From: Torymus aiolomorphi
Taxonomy: Eukaryota; Arthropoda; Insecta; Hymenoptera; Torymidae
Length of the DNA stretch: 64,000 nt
Assembly (NCBI GenBank): GCA_036365515.1
Contig: CM070874.1
Location: 20,712,209-20,776,208, forward strand
Direction: 5' to 3'
Positions 43,518 through 54,719 of this stretch are shown one piece after another (within the stretch, counting starts at the first letter, position 1; each line of letters begins with the position of its first letter). The notes under the pieces were generated by a model. That model ran no database searches and was not told where the DNA came from. It saw nothing but the letters and a program-made list of their open reading frames with translations. The translations under genes were made by a program, and so were the position numbers.

Positions 43518-44087
43518 CACAGTGGTGCCGATCGATGCAAAAGTGATGAAAATTCGTGCTTTAGTACAATAAGGCTCAAAAAATTTTTATAAAATACGTT
43601 TTGGATTCGTGAAGTAATTTCCTACGATAAATCGTTTCTCTCATGGCTGTAGCATTGCTCTTGTTTTAGTAAGGAATACGTTAAATGCCGTTTTTCTGGA
43701 GTTTATTTATTTATTTTTTTGTTTTTAAGTAGGATTAAATATTTTTTTGTTTATAATAAGCGCCCATTTTTTATAAATATAATTTTTTTCAAACAACTGC
43801 ATAAGTCCTAGAATTTTGAAAAAAATTATATATATAAAAAATGGGCGCTTATTAACAAAAAAAAAAATTAATCCTACTTAAAAACAAAAAGAAAAAAAAT
43901 AAATTCCAAAAAACGGCATTTAACGTATTCATTACTAAAATAATGAGCAATGCTACAGCCATGAGGGAAACGATTTATCGTAGGAAATTACTTCAGGAGT
44001 CCCAAACGTATTTTATAAAAATTTTTTGAGCCTTATTGTACTAAAGCACGAATTTTCATCACTTTTGAGTAGATACGCATCACTGTG
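43518..44087. mobile_element. Transib-like foldback T2, RSS-like ends, TSD TGGCG
   Basis: 570 bp. Tips CACAGTGGTGCC (left) and CACAGTGATGCG (right, reversed), then shared CAAAAGTGATGAAAATTCGT; the whole element is one palindrome with a centre near 43800-43830. TGGCG at 43513-43517 and 44088-44092 is the 5-bp duplication. Same superfamily signature as T1 but a different internal sequence. Comparison with the 5' LTR (CCTGGCGTCCAGTTTG) shows the empty site. Confidence 0.8.
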
Positions 44088-44221
44088 TGGCGCCCAATTT
44101 GTATTCCTAGAATTAAGTACTTATCAATAAAGTAACTTGTTGGTGGTTTTTTTATATACCTTAAAGTGTACTCTGATTGATACCCGCGTACCTCTGCCCT
44201 GATCCCCGGCATAGTGTCACA

Positions 44222-44872
44222 TAGTATATCTATATTATGTATTTAAACTTTTGAAGAGCTTTTACAATGATTTAGTAGAAAAAAGTAATATTTAACGTGC
44301 TGCCCAAATTTGTCGGAATATAAGATTTGAATCAAATACAAAAATTAACACCATTGAATTGAATTAAAACTTCTTTATTTGAAAACAAATACAATAATAT
44401 TAATATAATTACAAAATAGCTTACTAAATAATTAACTTATAAGAAATATTACATTTGAAATTATTCTAATTTTTTTTACATGGTACTTCATCAATTGAAT
44501 CATTTATGTTGTCGTGATTAACGTCGTGTCATCATTCACAATAAAGTATAAACGATATAAAAAGCAGCGTTATCAAATATATGCAATAATGAATGTAATT
44601 ACTGCAAAATATAAAAAACTTTTAAAAAAGTTTAAATACAAATTTGTACTGCATATATTGTAGAAACCAAGAGGTAACTCCCGTTTAATCTTAATAAAAA
44701 TAGAATAAAAAAAATAAAATATACCATATAGATACACTAGTAAGTTAAAAAGTTTTACTAGTGTTAAGTATAAGAGGTGAGAAAAGAAGCGTAAACAAAT
44801 AGATGTAAAAATGAATGTAATTACTGTACATAAAAAATAGGAATCTCAGTTGTTTTTTACTTATTTATTAGT
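44222..44872. other. loop and inner right arm of the dispersed foldback
   Basis: No gene. The last ~270 bp pair in reverse with 37455-37582. Ends ATTAGT at the GypsyB insertion point. Confidence 0.6.
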
Positions 44873-45710
44873 TGTAACATCAACTTTGATGTTACAATAA
44901 TTCAATGTAGATATTCGACCTACAACCAGCGTACTGTAGTCGAACAGAAAAAAACCTATAACTAGAAAAAACTCAGATTGACGAGCAGGCCCTAGGTAGC
45001 CTATAAACATCCCTCTAACACAGTACTTACATATATATTGCCCTACCCTACATAGATGTACCTTGTAGAAGAGAGTATACGAACTCTCTGTTAGAATAGA
45101 AAAGAAGATCTCGTAGAACAGAGATAGACTATATTGTAGAAGGCTTAGCAGTCGTAGCCTCTCAACTGTCCCCCTATCGCCTCTCCATACCAAGCTTGTG
45201 GTATCTCTCCCTCATACTTGGACCATATTGCACCTGAAACACACATAAAAAACAATTACGATAGGCTATAAATTACTCACTGTATGGATTGGTGAATGTT
45301 AATTGTGCTAAGCTCTTGGAACGATGGCCTTTTCTCTTATAATCACCCGTCAAACGTATATGAAGATGGGGTCGCTCGAGCAGGAGATCACCGCCTTGGA
45401 TGGAACGTCTCACCTGCAAGAAGAACACTAGTTTAAATAAGAGCAAGACTACAACAACATAGAAATGATGCTAACCTGCTGAAGACACTGCAATAACTTG
45501 AAGTACAGGGCTGCATATATTCAGCTTCTGGTGTCTCGCTCATGGAATAAGTAGTGGCAGCATCTACAGCAGCACCTACAGCTGTATCTCCTGCAGCCAC
45601 AGCAATCATAGAATGCAACGTCCGCACATTCATTTGCGCCCCTTCCAAAATCGCCTTTCCCTCTATCCCTCCCCCACACACTTCTCCACCAAAGTAAATT
45701 CATTGTCACA
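44873..45710 (+). repeat. GypsyB 5' LTR
   Basis: 838 bp, TGTAACATC...TTCATTGTCACA. Its last ~95 bp match 53685-53777. Confidence 0.8.
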
Positions 45711-45729
45711 AATGCTTCTACAAAAGCCA

Positions 45730-45749
45730 TGACGCAGCCAACGTGGGGC
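45730..45749 (+). promoter_or_regulatory. GypsyB primer-binding site, tRNA-Lys-like
   Basis: TGACGCAGCCAACGTGGGGC, the same site as in GypsyA with one change, displaced to 19 bases after the LTR. Confidence 0.6.
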
Positions 45750-48068
45750 TCCGGAAAGCCCGAGTGGTATGTACGCAAATTCGTGATCGAATAGGGCCTA
45801 GGACAGAGTGCATCGAAATATAATACTTAGCGTGTAACACTTGAAACGCGCGCGACGCTCGACACGCACACTGGCAATAGGATATAGATAGCCATTTTTC
45901 GCGGTCGTGGTCGTACAGGAGTACGAGGATACAAGCACGCCGGCGGCCATTTTGAGGCACGGCGTCGCTTTTGGAATTTGGCAAAGTGGTTAACGCTGAG
46001 CCAAGTAAATCAAAATTTACACCAAAGCAAAACAAAAAAATCAATTATTCATTAACAAAAGTGGTGAAGAAATTTATTGGAATAATAAGAAAATTTATTG
46101 CATTCGAAATACAAACGAATAAATTGGAATCAGAATTGGAAATTTTAAATAAAAGAAACTTTGCTGAAGTAAATATTGAAATTAAGTCCACTAAAAACAT
46201 TTTCAATCAACATCGGATTTTGTAACATTTTGGATTATTAATATATTTTCTTATGCAAACAAATAATATTCGCACCTAAGCTTATAATTACTTATATGCA
46301 TATATACATATATTCCCACATGCTTTGCCCATCATTCTACCCGCCTACCGCTACACTATCGCTTTAATTACCATTACACGTTTACATTACTGCCACACTT
46401 TTCCCCTGTAAAATAAATAAATTTTCTCTGCTTGGTTTGAGTTTTGCGAGGAGTTTTGCCATTTCTTTTGCATGAAAATAACATTTCGTGATTCCATAAT
46501 AGTGAGAATATCCTAATTGCCACTAAGAATTACCAAATGATATTGTACATAGAATTTTGTTAAAAAGGAAATAAAATATTGAAAGTAGATTTTCAATATT
46601 CAAAACTTTATAATCAAGAATTTGAGTCGTGAAATACACATGAGAAATACATACGACAACATCGCGTGTGAACCTTGCAATGTTTACATTGAGGGATTAA
46701 TGCCTAGAGCACAATAGAATATTCGTATGATTTAATATAACTACCTTGATTTCGAGGTTTACTTAATGAAATTCTAATCTTGAACATTTTCGAGATTCAA
46801 AACCTATGCAATGTCACAATAATAATATCAATGGTTATTAAATAAATTCAATAATATAACAATAGTGATAAATATTTGGAAATAAATAATAATTTTTAGA
46901 TAACTACATAAACGAAAAGTTGTTTGAAATAAACAAATAACCATAATGAACAAAAAAATTATTTAAAACAATTTTTGAAAAAAAAATAATAAATAATTCA
47001 AATAAAAATTTTTTTATTTCCGGTAATTACATATTGTATATATGATTTAGAATAATTTAAGCTAATCAGTATAGAATTGGGATTGAATATTATTTCTTGC
47101 TTGTAGTATGGGGAAACAGTCGAAATGCTAATAGATGTTTAAAATTTTGTTTGGATTACAAATACAATTACTCTGAGTAATATAAAACATTTTTTTGTGG
47201 TAGTAATTAGTTACTATATTTGTAAGCTTGCTAATATTTGTTTGGGTGTAATATATTTTTACACATTGGGCCATTTGCTTAAAAAACTCGAATTAGTTAA
47301 ATAATATTATAAGAATTCATAAAAATTTTTTTTTTAAATTATTTAATATTGGTAGAAATTATTTTAACATAGGAATTCTTGTTTTTGGTATACGGAACGA
47401 AAAAAAAAAGTTTTGACATTTAGAATTTTCTTTTCACAATTGGAATAAACAAGAATTTTCAAAAGACATTTAAAAATTTTATTGTGATAAACAAAATTCT
47501 TTTGAGAATAGTAATTACCGTGTATTTTAATTTACTATTTTGGCATTGCAATATACCCGAAAGGCATTTCAAAGCCAAATACCACCGCTTGACTTATCCT
47601 TGCTATTTATGAACCCTATCAACTATAACAACCTAGTTACAGTAATTACAATAGCTGGAATTTAATTATTGGCGTTAGCACTTGTAACTACCTGGTCTTG
47701 ATATTTTTTTCCCTGCTTACAACTTGCCTGTCGTAAGTGCTTTGATTTTTTACCCTCACTTTGCTTGCCACTCAATTGGAGCTTTCAAAGGCTTTAACTG
47801 GTTTCAGTTTTGGGATTTGCTCTCATTAGATTTAATTTAATCGGGTGTGAATACAGGTTAACGTAGATTTGGATTTGATGTATTTTTTGTTGTTGTTTTG
47901 AAGTAGTATATTTAACTGGATTAAAATTTTGCGAATAAAGAAAACTTTACGTTAATTTAAATTTATTTAATGTATTAAGATTTTTTTTGAGAAGGCAAGC
48001 AAAAGTGAGCTAACAAAGCAGTCCTGAACAATAAACCTGAACCCCCGTCGAGTATATATACTCAGAAA
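45750..48068 (+). other. GypsyB leader region
   Basis: 2.3 kb of mostly AT-rich sequence before gag. The 84-codon open frame at 45971-46225 is Lys-rich and unsupported. The length is unusual for a Gypsy leader, so other small insertions may be hidden here. Confidence 0.45.
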
Positions 48069-48506
48069 ATGGTGGACTACATAAGTAAAGGCTTTGCAAC
48101 CGCTGTCGAGGCGGAGCGGGTAGTTCTACTGGAGGAATTCTCTAAATGCTCCGATGAGGAATTGAAAACTCATGTACGAAGGTCAAGGATAAGGAGAGAT
48201 GGAGAAAGAGAAATTCTGATAGACAGATTAATTCACTTCGACTTGAGGAGGTTGTTTGGTCCAGCCGCTGCGGAATGGGACGGTGAAAGGGGCAATGATC
48301 CCTCGCGCAGTTCGGATCGTACGTCAGTGGACGCCAATGACCTATTACTCTCCGATACGAACATGACCTTCGATCAATCGTGGAGCAAGAGAGAGGTAGA
48401 TGGCGCTGTCGATAATCGATTAATAGAAAGCACCTCAGACCAAACCCAGACTCTACCCCCCCCCCCCCTCATACTGCGAGTAATATATTTCACTCGACCA
48501 CGGTAG
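48069..48506 (+). pseudogene. GypsyB gag, N-terminal part
   Basis: Starts at MVDYISKGFATAVEAERV. Residues 20-60 (EEFSKCSDEELKTHVRRSRI...LIDRLIHFDLRRLFG) form a SAP-like helix-turn-helix layout. The frame is lost in a 13-C tract (48456-48468), where a slipped base moves gag to the frame that carries the rest; a TAA at 48530-48532 follows in that frame. Confidence 0.75.
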
Positions 48507-48532
48507 AACCCCATAGGAAAATGTCAGAATAA

Positions 48533-50692
48533 TCGACAGGTGCGATCGCGAAAACCCCACGAGTCGCAAAGGGGTTAACGCCTATCAATGAAGAGCCGCA
48601 AACTTTCCGTAACACCGGAGACACACAGGTAGTAACTACTGCCACACCTTCCGGATCGGATGGCATCGATAACTCGCAAATAAGGAATAGGAAGCCGAGC
48701 AACCCAAATGTTCGGTTAGACTTTTCGAATTTGAATTTCCCTCCCCCAAATGAGGGAAGAAGTAGAATACCCCCCGTAACAAATAACTCTTTAGCGAATG
48801 GCAATAACCGATCCATATACACACAATCAACCATTGCAAATAACAGGCAATTAAGGTACTCGACCAGTAACCATCACACAAACCAGGTCCCGGTAGAGTC
48901 ATTATCGCATCCCCACCATACGTCGACCGCAGATGTTACTGGTGCGCAAACGAATTTTACCCTACGACAAATGCTGTCACAACAGCATAACACTCAATCA
49001 CCCTATCAAAATCAACAACCGTATATAATGAACGGAGCGCAGATGATGCCCCCTTATTACCCCCCGTTCATCGGAAATTTTGCTGGCGTGCATCCGTACA
49101 ATTAATTAAGGTATTCTATGAATTTTCACCCACAAGGCTATCAGCCGCATTTAGCATTACCTTTTGGTTCGACCACTTTGCCGCGGGAACATATACCACC
49201 CCAAGGGGCCCAAAGTTTCATTCCCCAACAACAATCGTGTAATAACACTTTTTCGACCCAGAGGTTCGATGATCCTTCGTATATTTCTCAATCGAATTCG
49301 CTATTTCCCCACAATTCCACTCACAATACTAGCGCCACAGTAGCTCACGACGATTCTCGTTTGATTCGTCTATTGCGAGATTGGAAAATTTCTTTTACTG
49401 GAAAACCGCAAGAGGATGCTGATGATTTTCTGCGTCGACTTTCGGCGTTCGCCAGAAGTTATAACACCTCCGATCAGACTCTTCTACGGCTACTACCTGT
49501 CATTCTTCAAGATAGAGCAGAAAGCTGGTCGCAACCTCTAGCTAGAGACTGGATGACATTTGACGACTTCAAAGCAGCTCTTTAACTACAGTACGGGAAG
49601 ACTGATTTCCAACTTCGGTTAGAAGATGAGATAAGGAATAGAACGCAGGGGCCAGGAGAAACCATGGCTTCATTCTTAGCAGCGTTAAGACTGCTACTCG
49701 ATAAAACTGTGCCGTAAATTTACTTAGAGGGTCAATTGGACAAAGCTTTTCGAAATCTCCACCCAAGTTACTCAAGGGTAATTCGTCGAGTTCAATTTAA
49801 TACCTTTCAAGAGCTGTTACAACTAGGACAACAGGAGGAAGTACGAAAGGAACGGGAGAGGAACTATAAGCCCCCATCCTCACCGGACGCCTCCCTGTTT
49901 CCTAATGTCGCCTTCTGCCCACTAGAAGACTTACAAATAAGACGTAAGCCGAGGAATCAAGAAGGAAATAAGGTAGCAGTGAGTAAAGTGGAGGGAGAAT
50001 GGAATGAAACAGCTACCCTCAATAATGTGAAGTTCGCGCCACACAACCCACCGAAACGAGAGTCAAACGAGTCGCAGAACAAAGAAGTCTCGCCTAAGGA
50101 GATTCCCAAAAATCGGACCAACCCGCCAGTGTCTAAAACTGCAAATAACTCCAACGTTGCAGCCACACCAACCACGTCTGCCTCGGAAAAGGCAAATCAA
50201 CAAGAGCGAACTTTTCCTTGTTGGGTGTGCAACGACTTAGGACATTGGGCTTACCACTGCCCACATAGAACTGGAAAAATTTCTTTAAGTGCGGCAGAAA
50301 AGACGAAACCATCAGAACGTGCCCGAACTGTAAAACAAATTCGGGAAACGCCAAAGGGGGAACTCAGTAAGGGCCGAGACAACCCCCAACAAAAATCAGG
50401 CCCTATAACACAACAACCGCAAGGAGTGGTACATAAACCCTCGAAAATATCGTCGAATAATAATAAAGTAGATTCGAAAGTTGAAGTAAAAAGAATAGAA
50501 AGTAACCCCGAAGATAGGAAATCATCGTCGAAATCTAGCTCACTCTTGGTAGAATCGTCCCTAGGTAGCATAGCTTCGACAAACACTCAGGGTATAGGGT
50601 CCTCTAGTCTAAGGATAAACTTAGAACCAACACTACAGCAACTCCTAGCTCCAGAGTCGCACAAACCTCCTACCGAAACACTACCGAACTAA
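48533..50692 (+). pseudogene. GypsyB gag, capsid and nucleocapsid parts
   Basis: One frame holds a Pro/Gln/Asn-rich linker (to about 49320), a capsid-like segment LIRLLRDWKISFTGKPQEDADDFLRRL...LLPVILQDRAESW (about 49360-49530) typical of Gypsy gag, and a nucleocapsid knuckle CWVCNDLGHWAYHC (about 50219-50260, CX2CX4HX4C) followed by a Lys/Ser-rich tail. In-frame TAA stops sit at 49106, 49586, 49715 and 50693. The protein would package genomic RNA in particles. Confidence 0.8.
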
Positions 50693-50799
50693 CAACACAA
50701 CCCCCCTCACCACCCAAAACACAAACCTCCTACTGAAACACTACCTACACCTCTACACAGCGACCCAGAATCAGGATTAGTTAATAGTGGTTTTTCATC

Positions 50800-51565
50800 A
50801 CTTGCGAAATTTGACACAGCTCCAATCGCGGATACAGAGAATAGGCTATATCTTAGCATAGAGATAGCAGGAAAATGTTACTTTGCTTTGATAGATACAG
50901 GAGCTGCGGCATCGTTTATAGGGTCTAAAGTAGCCGAACATATGACTCAGAAAATTACCCCTACTGAATCATATATGACGCTAGCGAATGGACAATTAGA
51001 AAAAATTAAAGGCCTAGTGGATATAACTTTTCACATAGATGGGGAATCTATTACTATTCCTATTAGAGTGGTAAATCGTTTGGATTATGACATTATTTTA
51101 GGCATGGATGTATTACCCAAATTAAAGATTAGAGTAGATTTAGAAAAAAGATCATGGAATACAGATAAAAAAATAGTCAGACCTTTCTTTCCTAAGCTAA
51201 AAGATCCGGGAGTAATAGTTGCCACCGCGTGCATAGGAGGAGTTACAGAACTAACACTTAGTCAGCAAAAGGCCATTAATGATTTAGCTGATAAATACGT
51301 AGTAGCTAGAGAAGGAAAATTAGGTACCACCCGAATAACTCCGCATAACACAGATGTGCAGGGACATCCACCGATTAAACAACTCCTTCGTCGTACTTCT
51401 TCAAAACTTCTCAAACAAGCATATGAAGAAGTAGATAGGTTGTTAGCAGAAGGCATAATCGAACCTTCAGAAAGCCCATGGAGTAGCTGTCCTGTCTTGA
51501 TTCCTAAACCTAATGGTACAAGCAGGATGTGCATAAATTATCGCCCACTAAATAAAGCGACTTAG
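50800..51565 (+). pseudogene. GypsyB protease and start of RT
   Basis: The aspartic protease active site is IDTGAAASFIG (about 50888-50920), with the second conserved block YDIILGMD near 51089. RT begins after a spacer with EVDRLLAEGIIEPSESPWSSCPVLIPKPNGTSRMCINYRPLN. A TAG at 51563-51565 stops the frame, which remains open and homologous afterwards. Confidence 0.88.
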
Positions 51566-52037
51566 AAGAAGGAAGACGCTTATCCATTACCACATATCGA
51601 TTCAGTCTTGGATAACCTTCGAAACGCTCGCTTCCTATCAAAATTGGATTTAAGCGCAGCATATCACCAAATATCTTTGGAAGAAAAGTGTAAAGAATAT
51701 ACCGCATTCGCAATGCCAGGTGAAGGTCTTTACCAATTTACTCATATGCCTTATGGCTTAACCAAAGCACCCGCAACTTTCCAACGGGGCATGGATCGTA
51801 TATTCGGGCCAGCTTATCATCCGCATGTCTTTGTATACATGGATGACATAATAGTTGCCACGAATAGCTTCGAAGAACATAGATGATTTTGGCTCGACAA
51901 AGTTCTCAATGAATTAAAGGAAGCCAACCTCGCTGTAAATCTCGAAAAATCAGTTTGCATGTACGGAAGTAAAATATTTAGGGTTTGTAGTTAACCGCCA
52001 AGGGTTAAAGGCAGACCCCGATAAGATCGAGCCGATC
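51566..52037 (+). pseudogene. GypsyB RT palm region
   Basis: FLSKLDLSAAYHQI (first catalytic Asp), FAMPGEGLYQFTHMPYGL and the polymerase box VYMDD (about 51830-51846) are all present. After a TGA at 51884-51886 the frame continues to about 51958, where a one-base change is needed to follow LGFVVNRQGLKADPDKI. Confidence 0.88.
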
Positions 52038-52535
52038 TTGAACTTCCCGGCTCCTCAAAATATGAAGCAACTTCGAAGTTTCTTAGGTATGATAGGTTGG
52101 TACACTCGATTTATCGAATCGTTAGCGGAAATAAAGCTTCCCTTAACGAAATTACTACAAACGAACGTACCATATGGGTGTGGTGAAGAGCAGCAGAGAG
52201 CATTTGAGATGTTACTCTTAATGTTAACACAAGCTCCTGTGTTAGCTCGCCCCGATTTTAGCAAACCCTTTTGTGTCCAAACGGATGCAAGCAGCTATGC
52301 TTTAGGGGCAGTTCTAACTCAGAACTTCGAAGGGGAAGAACATCCGATCGCGTACGCAAGTCGAACTCTAACCAAAGCTGAACAGAACTACACTCTAACA
52401 GAAAAAGAATGTCTGGCAGTTTTATGGGCTGTTCAGAAATATAGAGGTTATCTTCTAGGAGAAGAATTCGCAGTAATTACTGACCACTCGAGTCTATTGT
52501 GGTTGCATAACCTAAAGGACCCGACGGCCGCTTAG
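52038..52535 (+). pseudogene. GypsyB RT thumb/connection and RNase H
   Basis: RSFLGMIGWYTRFI (RT thumb), then the RNase H start FCVQTDASSYALGAVLTQ with its catalytic Asp, LTEKECLAVLWAV with its Glu, and AVITDHSSLLWL. The frame breaks near 52530 in DPTAA, and homologous sense continues after two more frame changes. Confidence 0.9.
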
Positions 52536-52567
52536 CGCGTTGGGCCATGGCCTAGCAAGCCTACAAT

Positions 52568-53674
52568 ATGACTATTGTTCATCGTAAAGGAGCTTTACAT
52601 AAAGTTCCTGACGCTCTCTCTCGGGCCTTCGTGGAAGAGTGTCAACTCGCAGTCACGGGTCTAATCGTACCAGATAAGTGGTATAATAACCAAATATCCA
52701 AAGTTTCAAAGGATCCACAAGCATTTCCGAATTGGAAAGTCGAAAATAACCTCCTTTATGAACATAGGCCCGATCCAATGATCGATCCTTTCGTATCCGA
52801 CCTAGACAGATGGAAACTAGTATTACCAAAACTAGATCAGGAAAGAGCTTTGTTCGAATGTCATAACACACCTGATGCAGGGCATCTAGGTGTGGACAAA
52901 ACATATCATAGGTTACTCCAGTCGTACTTCTGGCCGCAAATGAAAAGAGATGTAGTCCGCTATGTAAAACAGTGCATAGAGTGCCAACTTCACAAGGTTT
53001 CACAACAGGCCCCTATGGGATTAATGGGTCAGAGAAATGTAGAAGGGCCATGGTCTATAGTTGTAGCCGATATAATGGGCCCCTTTCCCCCTAGTAGAAG
53101 TCAGTTTCGTTATGTGATAGTCTTTCAAGATTTGTTTACTAAGTATGTAGAAATAAAACCCCTTCGTAATGCCAAAGCAAAAGACATTATTAAGGCGTTA
53201 GACGACTTAATTGTTTTTCGCTGGGGCTGCCCAAAATTTCTAGTTACCGACAACAGAACAGAATTTTCAAATAACTTAATGAACGCAAAATTAAAAGAAT
53301 TAGGAATTACCCAGACTACCATTGCACCTTACCACGCACAAGCAAACCCAGTAGAAAGAACAAATAGAACCTTAAAACCCATGATTGCAACCTTTCTCGA
53401 TAAAGATCAAAGAACATGGGATGTACATTTAAATGAGTTTGCTTTCGCAATAAATACCTCGGTACAAACATCAACACAGTTAATCCCAGCATTTCTTAAT
53501 TTTGGCAGAAATCCTCGACAAACTCGAACCCTCAAACAAGCACGAGAAAAATCCCAAACATTTGAACTGATAGATAGCGTGGGATGGGCGGATAGAATGC
53601 AACGTCTCCCAGCAATATATGACTTGGTACAGACTAATTTGAGAAGAGCGAATGAAAGACAAGCTCCATATTAA
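52568..53674 (+). pseudogene. GypsyB integrase, C-terminally truncated
   Basis: The end of RNase H (MTIVHRKGALHKVPDALSR) leads into the zinc domain (H...H in HNTPDAGHLGVDKTYH, C...C in CIECQ) and a catalytic core with Asp in VVADIMGPFP, Asp in LVTDNRTEF and Glu in NPVERTNR, so the DDE triad is intact. The C-terminal domain is missing: after ANERQAPY the sequence jumps into LTR. Confidence 0.9.
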
Positions 53675-53684
53675 AATCGTAAGT

Positions 53685-53777
53685 GTTTGCGCACATTCAT
53701 TTGCGCCCCTTCCAAAATCGCCTTTTCCTCTATCCCTCCCCCACACACTTCTCCACCAAAGTAAATTCATTGTCACA
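53685..53777 (+). repeat. GypsyB 3' LTR remnant
   Basis: CGCACATTCATTTGCGCCCC through TTCATTGTCACA matches the last ~95 bp of the 5' LTR; the other ~745 bp are deleted together with the integrase C-terminus. Confidence 0.85.
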
Positions 53778-54653
53778 TAGTTAATATATAAATAATAACA
53801 GAAAAAGTAGAAATTGTCAATTTGAATTTTAAAAAGTTGAAAATAACACCTTCATTTTTTTTTAAATTTATTTATTAACGCTTACAGAAACGCTTACATC
53901 TCCTTGCAGCATGTTGATATAAAAAAAAGTCGTTTTATGTCAAATAGCTTATGAAAAAAAGCGATTCGAAAATATCAGAAAGTTCGCAGATGCGAAGTGG
54001 GGCCGGAAAAATACAGTGCCTGTGAGAAAAAGAAAGAGGGGGAGAGTGTGCGAGAGAGACGAAGAGCGTGTGCCAAAGTCGCGCTTTCCCCTACCACGGC
54101 ATTATCGATGAGGCGCCGACAGTGCCCGCGGCAGCGCGAGCTGCTTTCTTTTCACTTCCGACGATGATTATTCGAAATCTAACAATTATTTTGAATTACT
54201 ATTTTGTATAAACATTTTCTATTTTGTGAAAAGGACACTCCTGTATGAAGAGCCAGAGCGCTATTTAATGTACAACGCTCGCAATTTTTGCAAACACGTT
54301 TTCATCATTATCTTTTAAAATATTTATCGGATTTGAATTCTTTCTTTTTAAATAATAACATTTTTCAACACCTTTCCAAAGGTGTACCACCGATTTAAAA
54401 TAAATTATTTTTGAACGTGTTTAAATATTTTAGACGACGCGTAAACAATTAATAGTTTACAAAATTGAAATTTTAAAAATTTTCAAAATGGAAATTTAAG
54501 TTGAAAAGTTTTATGATTTTTCTAAATCATTGAAAATATTACTTATGTCGACTGCAATTTACTATCAACTTATAAAAATTTTTCCATCGGCCTTACAGTC
54601 TTGGTGGTTATAAAATGGTGGTGGGGGTAAAAGAAAAGAAGGGAGCATGAGGG

Positions 54654-54690
54654 TATATAAGGAGGTGTATCGCGGGTTTCATTTCAGTCC
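54654..54690 (+). promoter_or_regulatory. TATA plus Inr core promoter
   Basis: TATATAA at 54654-54660 and the arthropod initiator TCAGTCC at 54684-54690; the Inr A at 54686 lies 32 bases after the first T of the TATA box, the canonical spacing. Confidence 0.55.
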
Positions 54691-54719
54691 CTGAGGAGGA
54701 GCCGGAGCGAGCTCGAAAC
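54691..54719 (+). ncRNA. hammerhead-like motif
   Basis: CTGAGGA, a GAGC/GCTC hairpin and GAAAC in hammerhead order, right after the predicted start site. As at 2574-2622 one G is unpaired at the stem base. Confidence 0.4.

Larger units (their letters stand above)
37583..44221 (+). mobile_element. GypsyA: gag-only LTR retrotransposon with 4-bp TSD TAGT
   Basis: LTRs 37583-38311 and 41658-44221 start TGTAACG and end TGTCACA; TAGT flanks both outer ends (37579-37582; 44222-44225). A primer-binding site follows the 5' LTR by 2 bases and a purine tract precedes the 3' LTR. Only 3.35 kb lies between the LTRs, with gag fragments and no protease, RT, RNase H or integrase. The family is therefore nonautonomous, using enzymes from a relative. 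The 3' LTR is swollen by two later insertions. Confidence 0.88.
41658..44221 (+). repeat. GypsyA 3' LTR carrying two insertions
   Basis: LTR segments 41658-42088, 43106-43517 and 44088-44221; removing the two inserts and their 5-bp duplications leaves about 967 bp. Confidence 0.88.
44873..53777 (+). mobile_element. GypsyB: decayed Gypsy retrotransposon with 4-bp TSD TAGT
   Basis: Starts TGTAACATC after TAGT (44869-44872) and ends TGTCACA before TAGT (53778-53781). The 5' LTR is 838 bp, but only about 92 bp of 3' LTR remain. The domain order gag, protease, RT, RNase H, integrase defines Ty3/Gypsy. Reading sense stays mostly in one frame from 48530 to 53674 but is interrupted by at least five stops and two or more frameshifts. 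An old, dead copy. Confidence 0.88.

Noticed and set aside
45971..46225. 84-codon Lys-rich frame in the GypsyB leader
   Set aside because: No Met-led start that makes sense, no homology recognised, located before gag where no gene is expected.
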